Source: Reyranella sp. (GTDB lineage: Bacteria > Pseudomonadota > Alphaproteobacteria > Reyranellales > Reyranellaceae). Taken from it: a DNA stretch of 7,852 nt. The stretch lies in NCBI GenBank assembly GCA_004296815.1, contig SCVT01000189.1, positions 1 to 7,852 on the forward strand, in the 5' to 3' direction. The position numbers and the translations under genes are program-made. Under the pieces are notes generated by a model. That model saw only the letters and a program-made list of their open reading frames with translations. It searched no databases and was not told the DNA's origin. Below are positions 1-6,463 of this stretch, piece by piece; position 1 is the first letter of the stretch; each line of letters begins with the position of its first letter.

Positions 1-1168
<1,168 letters not shown>

Positions 1169-1244
1169 CTTAATCCCTTTGTGTGGCGAGCTTGTAGCGG
1201 CCCTGCCGACGGGGTTCAATGACGGGAGGGAGAAACGCGCACGT
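1169..1244. promoter_or_regulatory. Short divergent intergenic region between ettA and the sensor kinase
   Basis: This 76-bp gap must carry the start signals of two divergent genes. On the minus strand AAAGGGA (1174-1180) is a well-placed Shine-Dalgarno for ettA. On the plus strand a purine-rich GGGAGGGAG (1224-1232) precedes the kinase ATG with a rather long spacing of 12 nt. I see no convincing -35/-10 pair in either direction, so promoters may be weak, may overlap the coding starts, or may need an activator. Confidence 0.5.
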
Positions 1245-4200
1245 ATGCTGGCGGAACCAACCGTCCTCGCTCTGTCGCTGGCCTATCTCGGGCTGCTGTT
1301 CGCCGTGGCCTATTTCGGCGACCGGTACGCGCGCGACTGGTCGTCGAGCTCGGTGGCGCCGGCCGTCTACGGCCTGTCGCTGGCGATCTACTGCACGTCC
1401 TGGACCTTCTACGGCGCCGTCGGCCGCGCCTCGACCTCGGGGCTCGATTTCATCCTGATCTATACCGGTCCGGCGCTGGTCGTGACGCTGGGCTACCCGA
1501 TGCTCGCCAAGATGGTGCGGGCGGCCAAGCGCCACAACGTGACCTCGATCGCCGACTTCCTGGCCTCGCGCTACGGCAAGAGCCGCGCCGTCGGCGTCAC
1601 CGCGACCCTGTTCGCCACCCTGGGTGTCCTGCCCTACATCGCGCTGCAGCTCCAGGCCGTCTCCTCGTCGTTCCGTGCCATCGCCGAGCCGACGCCGTGG
1701 ACCAACGGCCAGCCCGGCGTGGTGCACACCGACACCTCGCTGATCGTTGCCGCCCTGATGGCGCTGTTCACCATCCTGTTCGGCGTGCGCAACGTGCAGG
1801 CCTCCGAGCAGCACCGCGGCATGATGCTGGCCATCGCCTTCGAGTCGGTGGTGAAGCTCCTGGCGCTGCTCGCGGTCGGGCCTTTTGTGCTGTGGTTCCT
1901 GTTCGACGGGCCGTCCGACATGATGGCGCGTCTCGCAGAGGCGCCGCAGCTCGCCGAGCGTCTGACGCGCGAGGGCTCGCCGCTTACCTGGGTGGCGATG
2001 TCGCTGCTCTCGGGGCTGGCCTTCCTCTGCCTGCCGCGCCAGTTCCACGTCGCCGTGGTCGAGCACGACCATCCCGCGAGCCTCAAGACGGCGCGCTGGA
2101 TGTTCCCGATCTACCTCGTGCTCATCAACCTGTTCGTGGTCCCGATCGCGGCGGCCGGCCTGCTGCTGCTCGGCCCCAAGGTCACCCCCGACCTCTACGT
2201 GCTGCAGCTGCCGCTCGCCGCCGGCCATAGCTGGCTGTCGGCCTTCGTCTTCATCGGCGGTCTCTCCGCGGCGACCTCGATGGTCATCGTGGCCTGCATG
2301 GCGCTCTCGGGCATGATCGGCAACGAGTTGGTGATGCCCTACCTGCTCAGGCGCCAGGCCGGTGTGGCGCGCGACATGGGCCCGCTGGTCGTGTTCGTGC
2401 GCCGTGCCGCGGTCGTGCTGATCCTGATGGCGGGCTACTCCTACGAGCGAATCATCTCGGGCTACCTGCCGCTCGCCTCGATCGGCCTGATCTCCTTCTG
2501 CGCCGTCGCCAACTTCGCGCCCGGGCTGATCCTCGGCCTCTACTGGCGACGCGCCCACCGTTTCGGAGTCGTCGCGGGCCTCGCCGGCGGCTTCGTCGTC
2601 TGGCTCTATGCGCTGCTGTTGCCGAGCCTGCGCCAGAGCGGCGGCGGCGGGGTGGTGGCGCCGCTCAAGCCCTACCTGCCGGCGCCGCTCGCCGAACTCG
2701 ATCCCGTGCTGCAGGGCTTCCTGGTCGGCGTGGCGGTCAACACGCTGCTGCTGGTCGTGGTCTCGCTGCTCGCCCGCCCGATCGCGCGCGACCGCGAGCA
2801 GGCCAACGCCTTCGTGCTGGGCGCCGACCGGTCGGGCGAGGGTGCCGAGCCGCCGGTGCGCCAGGCGCCAGCCGACGCCGCACGCGTCGAGGAGCTGCGC
2901 CAGCTGCTGGCGCGCTTCGTCGGCGTCGAGCGCGCCGCCCGTGCGCTGTCGGGAGAGCTCTCGATCGATGCGGCGCTCACCCGCACCGAGCGCGTGCTGT
3001 CGGGCACGCTCGGGGCGGCCTCGGCCCGCGTCATCGTCGCGGCCTCCGGCCGGCGTGGGCGGCTGCTGCCGCGCAGCGCCCGTGCCATCATCGACGAGGC
3101 GTCCGAGGCGATCCGCTACAACTACGAGATCCTGCGCAATACGCTCGACCATGTCGGCATGGGCATTGCCGCCTTCGACCGCGAGGGCAGGCTCGAGATC
3201 TTCAACGAGAGGTTCGCGGCCCTGCTGTCGCTCGACGATGATGCGGTGGCGGTCGGCGCCTCGCCGCGCGAGTTCGGCGCCACCGCCGATCTGGTGGCGC
3301 TGCTGCGGCGGCCCGAGGCGCCGCAGACGCACGAGATCGCCACGCGCGAGGGCCGGGTGATCGAGCTGCGGCTCGACCCGTTGCCCGAGGGTTTCGTCGC
3401 CACCTGCAACGATGTGACGGCGCGCGTGCACACCGCCCAGCAGTTGCGCGACAGCGATCGGCAGCTCCGCCGCTCGGCCGAGACGCTGGAGCAGCGCGTG
3501 GTCGAGCGTACTGCCGAGCTCGAGGCGAGCCGCGCCGAGGCCGAGGCCGCCAACCTCGGCAAGACGCGTTTCATTGCCGCCGCCAGCCACGACCTGCTGC
3601 AGCCGCTGCATGCCGCGCGCCTCTTCACCGCGGCGATGATCGACCGCGAGCCCGGCAACGATCTCGGCGGCAAGATCGACGCGAGTCTCGGCGCCGTCGA
3701 ATCGCTGCTCGACGCGCTCCTCGACATCTCCAAGCTCGATGCCGGCGCCTTCAAGCCCGAGAAGCGGCCGTTCGCGCTGCAGCCGCTGTTCGACTCGCTG
3801 GCCACCGCCTTCGCGCCGATGGCCGCCCGCCGGGGCGTCGAGCTGGTGGTGGCGCCGACCCGCGCCTTCGTCGACACCGATCCCGCCTTCCTGCGCCGCA
3901 TCCTGCAGAACCTGCTGTCGAATGCGCTTCGCTACGGCAAGGCCGAGGGTCGGCCGGGGCGGGTGCTGCTGGGCTGCCGCCGCGTGGGAGACTCGCTGCG
4001 CATCGAGGTGCGCGACAACGGTCCCGGCATCTCCCCCGACAAGCAGGCGCTGATCTTCGACGAGTTCGTGCGCCTGCAGCCCGAGGACGACGGGCCGCGC
4101 GAGGAGCGGGGCCTCGGCTTGGGGCTCGCCATCGTCGACCGCATTGCGCGCATGCTCGAGCTTCCGGTGGCACTCGCCTCGGCGCCGGGCCGCGGCTCGA

Positions 4201-4676
4201 CCTTCTCCATCACCGTGCCGCGCGTGGCGGCGGTGGTGGCCGCCCCGGTGCCGCCGCCGGTACCGCAACCGCTGCTGTCGATCGAGGCGGAGAGCTTCGT
4301 GCTCTGCCTCGACAACGAGGCTCGGGTGCGCGAGGCGATGGCGGCGCTGCTCGGCGGCTGGGGCTGCCGTGTCGCCACGGCGGCGAACGAGGCCGAGGCG
4401 CTGGCGGAGGTCGAGCGTGCCGGGCGACTGCCCGACCTCGTGCTGGCCGACCTCCATCTCGACGAGGGGCCTGACGGACTGGAGATCGTGGACGCGCTGC
4501 GCAAGCGATGGGCGCGCACCGTGCCGGCGGCCCTGGTCACGGCCGACCGCGACCCGACGCTCCGCCTGCGCGCACGGGCACGACAGGTCGAGCTGTTGCA
4601 CAAGCCGGTGAAGCCGGCATCGCTGCGGGCGCTGCTGCGTCTGCGCAGCTCGGCGGCGGGTCGCCTTACGGCCTGA
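1245..4676 (+). CDS. crbS: CrbS-like hybrid sensor histidine kinase: SSS transporter-like domain, STAC-like linker, PAS, HisKA/HATPase, receiver
   Basis: A 1143-aa membrane sensor kinase. Residues about 5-510 form a multi-pass domain homologous to sodium:solute symporters (SLC5/SSS). About 545-615 match the helical STAC-type linker known between such domains and kinases. About 628-735 are a PAS domain (LDHVGMGIAAFDREGRLEIF), then a coiled coil (LEQRVVERTAELEASRAEAE). The HisKA H-box is ASHDLLQPLHAARLF with phospho-accepting His782. The ATPase has N box LLSNALRYG, G1 DNGPG (about 924) and G2 GLGLGLAIV (about 956). A proline-rich linker leads to a receiver (about 1019-1135) with LCLDNE, phosphorylatable Asp1069 and Lys1120 in HKP. 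I chose ATG 1245 because MLAEPTVLALSL leads straight into TM1; a TTG extension to 1179 would overlap the ettA ribosome site. The architecture matches CrbS/MxtR, which with CrbR activates acetate-utilisation genes. The neighbouring LuxR regulator and symporter support this. The ligand is not evident from sequence, and other members of this kinase class (NahK/ErcS') are an alternative. Confidence 0.9.
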   Translation: MLAEPTVLALSLAYLGLLFAVAYFGDRYARDWSSSSVAPAVYGLSLAIYCTSWTFYGAVGRASTSGLDFILIYTGPALVVTLGYPMLAKMVRAAKRHNVTSIADFLASRYGKSRAVGVTATLFATLGVLPYIALQLQAVSSSFRAIAEPTPWTNGQPGVVHTDTSLIVAALMALFTILFGVRNVQASEQHRGMMLAIAFESVVKLLALLAVGPFVLWFLFDGPSDMMARLAEAPQLAERLTREGSPLTWVAMSLLSGLAFLCLPRQFHVAVVEHDHPASLKTARWMFPIYLVLINLFVVPIAAAGLLLLGPKVTPDLYVLQLPLAAGHSWLSAFVFIGGLSAATSMVIVACMALSGMIGNELVMPYLLRRQAGVARDMGPLVVFVRRAAVVLILMAGYSYERIISGYLPLASIGLISFCAVANFAPGLILGLYWRRAHRFGVVAGLAGGFVVWLYALLLPSLRQSGGGGVVAPLKPYLPAPLAELDPVLQGFLVGVAVNTLLLVVVSLLARPIARDREQANAFVLGADRSGEGAEPPVRQAPADAARVEELRQLLARFVGVERAARALSGELSIDAALTRTERVLSGTLGAASARVIVAASGRRGRLLPRSARAIIDEASEAIRYNYEILRNTLDHVGMGIAAFDREGRLEIFNERFAALLSLDDDAVAVGASPREFGATADLVALLRRPEAPQTHEIATREGRVIELRLDPLPEGFVATCNDVTARVHTAQQLRDSDRQLRRSAETLEQRVVERTAELEASRAEAEAANLGKTRFIAAASHDLLQPLHAARLFTAAMIDREPGNDLGGKIDASLGAVESLLDALLDISKLDAGAFKPEKRPFALQPLFDSLATAFAPMAARRGVELVVAPTRAFVDTDPAFLRRILQNLLSNALRYGKAEGRPGRVLLGCRRVGDSLRIEVRDNGPGISPDKQALIFDEFVRLQPEDDGPREERGLGLGLAIVDRIARMLELPVALASAPGRGSTFSITVPRVAAVVAAPVPPPVPQPLLSIEAESFVLCLDNEARVREAMAALLGGWGCRVATAANEAEALAEVERAGRLPDLVLADLHLDEGPDGLEIVDALRKRWARTVPAALVTADRDPTLRLRARARQVELLHKPVKPASLRALLRLRSSAAGRLTA

Positions 4677-5307
4677 CCGGGTCGGTTGCGGGAAGGGCGA
4701 GGCCGCGCGCCTCGATCACCGCCTGGGTGCGTGAGCGAACGCCGAGCTTGCGCAGGATCACCGTCACGTGCGCCTTCACCGTGGCCTCGCCGACGCCGAG
4801 CTTGTGGGCGATCTGCTTGTTCTGGTCGCCTTGCACCATGAGGGCGAGCACGCGCCACTGCTGCGGTGTGAGCTGGGCGGCGCGCTGGGCGAAGGTGTCG
4901 GTCGAGACGGCCTCTGGCGGCGCGAAGATCTCGCCGTCGAGCACGGCGCGGACGATGCCGGCGATCTCCTCGAGCGGCGCCGACTTGTCGATATAGGCGG
5001 AGGCGCCGAACTCGTAGGCGCGGCGCACTACCGAGGCCTCGCGCGCCGCCGACACGACGATGATCGGCACTGTCGGATGCTCCGACCGCAGGCGGGCGAG
5101 ACCGGTAAGCCCGTCCATGCCAGGCATGTCGAGATCGAGCAGTACGGCGTCGGTCTCGGGTTCCTTGTCGAGGGCGGCCTGTGCCTGTCCGAGCGTGCCG
5201 GCCATGGTGAAGCGGGCGCCGGCGAAGGTCTGGCCGAGCGCCGACGCCAGCGCGTCGCGCACCATCGGGTGGTCGTCGGCTACGAGGAAGCGCTCGGCAT
5301 CGGCCAT
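4666..5307 (-). CDS. crbR: CrbR-like LuxR/NarL-family response regulator
   Basis: A cytoplasmic two-component transcription factor of 213 aa. The receiver domain begins at FLVADDHPMVRDAL (acidic pair Asp11-Asp12) and has the phosphorylation site Asp58 in LLDLDMPGMDG and Lys in YIDKSAP. The C-terminal LuxR-type helix-turn-helix spans about residues 150-210, with LTPQQWRVLALMVQG, NKQIAHKLGVGEATVKAHV and ILRKLGVRSRTQAV. The proposed partner is the convergent hybrid kinase, and the proposed target is the divergent symporter operon; both are inferences from CrbS/CrbR systems. The start at 5307 is chosen because family members begin within about ten residues of the acidic pair, but it lacks a clear Shine-Dalgarno. 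The in-frame ATG at 5349 has GGAAGG 9 nt upstream and would overlap the preceding gene's stop by 11 bp, adding 14 residues; it is a real alternative. The 3' end overlaps the kinase gene tail-to-tail by 11 bp. It is probably co-transcribed with the 198-aa gene upstream. Confidence 0.88.
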   Translation of the reverse strand: MADAERFLVADDHPMVRDALASALGQTFAGARFTMAGTLGQAQAALDKEPETDAVLLDLDMPGMDGLTGLARLRSEHPTVPIIVVSAAREASVVRRAYEFGASAYIDKSAPLEEIAGIVRAVLDGEIFAPPEAVSTDTFAQRAAQLTPQQWRVLALMVQGDQNKQIAHKLGVGEATVKAHVTVILRKLGVRSRTQAVIEARGLALPATDPVRP

Positions 5308-5338
5308 GGTGGCAGGGTGGCCATCGCGACCGCGGGAA

Positions 5339-5935
5339 TCAAGCTGCATGGCCCAGCGCCTTCCGCAGCGCATCGGCATCGAGGCGGCGGGGCAGGCGGT
5401 CCTTGAAGGAGATCAGGCCGAAGGTCACGGCGGCGGCGAGCACGGCGCGTTCCTCCTCAGCGTTCTTTGAGCGCGCCGGCACGTGCTCGTGAATCATGAC
5501 GCCGGTGCGATGGCCCATCGCCTTGAGGTCGGGTCGATGGTCCGACGGCACGCCCGCGAACCGCGCGAGCAGGGCGGCGTGCCGGTCGCTCCAGCCCTCG
5601 GGACGATGGACGGGGGCGGGGTATTCGCCCAGTGCGCTGGCATAGACACGCAGCAGGCCGGGATCGATTTCCTCGCCGCCGTCGAGGTGGAACCGCACGA
5701 TGACCATCATGTCAGCGGCGATCGCCGCAAAGGCCTCCCAGCGGCAAACGGCGAAGACCTCGTTGAACTTGGGATCGCCGAAGGCGGCCTGGCCGTACCA
5801 GGCCAGCGTGTTGCGTGAGAATTCGTAGGTCGAGCGCTGTGCGACGTACGATGCTTCGCCGCTGACGAAACGCGTGAGTTTGGCACGATCGCGTATGCGC
5901 TCGGGGAAGAGAAGGCTCGTCAGTCTTGTGAGCAT
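5339..5935 (-). CDS. Uncharacterised protein of 198 aa, in operon with the CrbR-like regulator
   Basis: I do not recognise a named family. The protein starts MLTRLTSLLFPERIRD and has no signal peptide and no clear transmembrane helix. The middle is hydrophobic and helical (CRWEAFAAIAADMMVIVRFHL, about residues 65-85), followed by a Pro/His-rich part (EYPAPVHRPEGWSDRHAAL) and a His-containing stretch (GHRTGVMIHEHVPARS). The C-terminal part (about 160-198) looks helical and basic. No nucleotide-binding, protease or DNA-binding motif is visible. An ATG at 5941 is two codons upstream, but the AAGGA-like ribosome site (5942-5945) would then have no spacing, while it sits about 6 nt from ATG 5935, so I chose 5935. 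It ends 31 bp before the regulator start used here, or overlaps the alternative start, so the two genes are probably one transcript. That placement suggests a role tied to the two-component system or to uptake, for example an accessory or sensory protein; this is inference only. Confidence 0.8.
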   Translation of the reverse strand: MLTRLTSLLFPERIRDRAKLTRFVSGEASYVAQRSTYEFSRNTLAWYGQAAFGDPKFNEVFAVCRWEAFAAIAADMMVIVRFHLDGGEEIDPGLLRVYASALGEYPAPVHRPEGWSDRHAALLARFAGVPSDHRPDLKAMGHRTGVMIHEHVPARSKNAEEERAVLAAAVTFGLISFKDRLPRRLDADALRKALGHAA

Positions 5936-5967
5936 CGTCATCCTTGTTCGCCGGACAGCCTGTGAAT

Positions 5968-5988
5968 CCCTATTCGACTAAAGTAGGG
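5968..5988. promoter_or_regulatory. Palindromic operator candidate for the CrbR-like regulator
   Basis: The stretch CCCTATTCGACTAAAGTAGGG contains a perfect inverted repeat, CCCTA (5968-5972) and TAGGG (5984-5988). Nested in it, with a slightly different centre, is an ACT-AA-AGT dyad (5977-5984) that extends to CGACT/AGTAG with one mismatch. It is AT-richer than its surroundings and lies just upstream of a plausible -35 box, centred about 55 bp before the expected start of the symporter transcript. LuxR-type regulators bind short dyads at such positions. The assignment to CrbR is inference from gene order; only one copy was noticed in the window. Confidence 0.4.
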
Positions 5989-5998
5989 GGTGCGTCAG

Positions 5999-6054
5999 AT
6001 TGGCCGCGACTCATGCATGCTGTATATTCAGCCAGTCTGAGATCAAAGGCCAAT
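5999..6054. repeat. Inverted repeat ATTGGCC / GGCCAAT around the promoter
   Basis: ATTGGCC (5999-6005, covering the -35 box) is repeated in exact reverse complement as GGCCAAT (6048-6054), with 42 bp between them. GGCCAA occurs again at 6111-6116 inside the leader, in a small hairpin CGGG-GCCAA-CCCG (6108-6120). In a GC-rich genome a 7-bp match can be chance. The placement on both sides of the -10 element is the only reason to record it; it could be a second protein site. Confidence 0.25.
6000..6028 (+). promoter_or_regulatory. Putative sigma-70-type promoter of the symporter operon
   Basis: TTGGCC (6000-6005) and TATATT (6023-6028) are separated by 17 bp, the optimal spacing, and TG directly precedes the -10 hexamer. 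The -35 keeps TTG but departs from consensus after that, as expected for an activated promoter. The spacer contains the 8-bp palindrome CATGCATG (6012-6019). Transcription would start near 6035 and leave a leader of about 145 nt before the small-subunit gene. Not tested against any mapped start. Confidence 0.4.
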
Positions 6055-6149
6055 CAAGAAGCAAGGCGCCCGACGAACTGGGTGATGGGGGAGTAAGCGT
6101 AAGCAAGCGGGGCCAACCCGACTCATCGCGACAGCTTGGCGTAGTGGCG

Positions 6150-6178
6150 CCTCCAACGCACCTTGGAGGAGCAAGAGC
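6150..6178 (+). promoter_or_regulatory. Leader hairpin sequestering the ribosome-binding site of the DUF4212 gene
   Basis: CCTCCAA (6150-6156) and TTGGAGG (6163-6169) form a perfect 7-bp stem with a 6-nt loop (CGCACC). The right arm is the Shine-Dalgarno itself: GGAGGA (6165-6170) lies 8 nt before the ATG at 6179. In the mRNA the strong ribosome site would therefore be fully paired. Just upstream, GGCG (6138-6141) can pair with CGCC (6148-6151), which takes two bases of the left arm and so competes with the sequestering stem. No known riboswitch class was recognised. The inverted repeat is directly visible; regulation through it is inferred. Confidence 0.55.
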
Positions 6179-6448
6179 ATGGCAGACGGCAAACTGACGG
6201 CCCAGCAACAGGCCGCATACTGGGACAAGACACGCGGACTGATGCTGGTGATCCTGGCAGCCTGGTTCGTGTTCAGCTTCCTCATCCACTTCTGGGCACC
6301 CCAGCTCAACAACATCCGCATTATCGGATTCCCGCTCGGCTACTACATGGCCGCGCAGGGTTCGCTGATCGCCTTCGTCCTGATGTGCGTCTGGAACGCC
6401 AGGGCGCAGGACAAGATCGATCGCGAATTCGGCGTCCAGGACGAATAA
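6179..6448 (+). CDS. DUF4212-type small subunit of a sodium:substrate symporter
   Basis: An 89-aa inner-membrane protein with two transmembrane helices: about residues 20-40 (LMLVILAAWFVFSFLIHFWA) and about 50-70 (GYYMAAQGSLIAFVLMCVW). It ends in a charged tail, NARAQDKIDREFGV. The N-terminal YW motif (AYWDKTRGLM), the central IRIIGFPLGYYMAAQG and the tail KIDREFGV are typical of the DUF4212 family, annotated as the small subunit of VC_2705-type symporters. It is analogous to, but distinct from, the YjcH/DUF485 subunit paired with E. coli ActP. It probably assembles with or stabilises the large subunit. The ATG at 6179 has a strong GGAGGA ribosome site. The large-subunit gene follows after 15 bp, so they form an operon. 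Substrate is unknown; acetate or another short monocarboxylate is likely from the linked CrbS/CrbR-like pair. Confidence 0.92.
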   Translation: MADGKLTAQQQAAYWDKTRGLMLVILAAWFVFSFLIHFWAPQLNNIRIIGFPLGYYMAAQGSLIAFVLMCVWNARAQDKIDREFGVQDE

Positions 6449-6463
6449 GGGGGAGAACCAACC

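Noticed and set aside
1170..4601. A minus-strand open frame of 1143 codons opposite the sensor kinase
   Set aside because: Its product is rich in R, H, Q, G and E with no domain, typical of the complementary frame of a GC-rich gene; the plus strand encodes a complete, motif-rich kinase.
4640..4700. A rho-independent terminator between kinase and regulator genes
   Set aside because: No stem followed by a T-run is present in either direction, and the genes overlap.
6000..6197. A 65-codon plus-strand frame starting with TTG in the symporter leader
   Set aside because: No ribosome site, begins inside the -35 box, and runs out of frame into the DUF4212 gene; its product shows nothing recognisable.
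6179..6448. Naming the small subunit yjcH and the permease actP
   Set aside because: The small protein has DUF4212-type motifs (YW, GFPLGYYMAAQG, DREFGV) rather than those of YjcH/DUF485, and the permease resembles the VC_2705 group rather than ActP itself.
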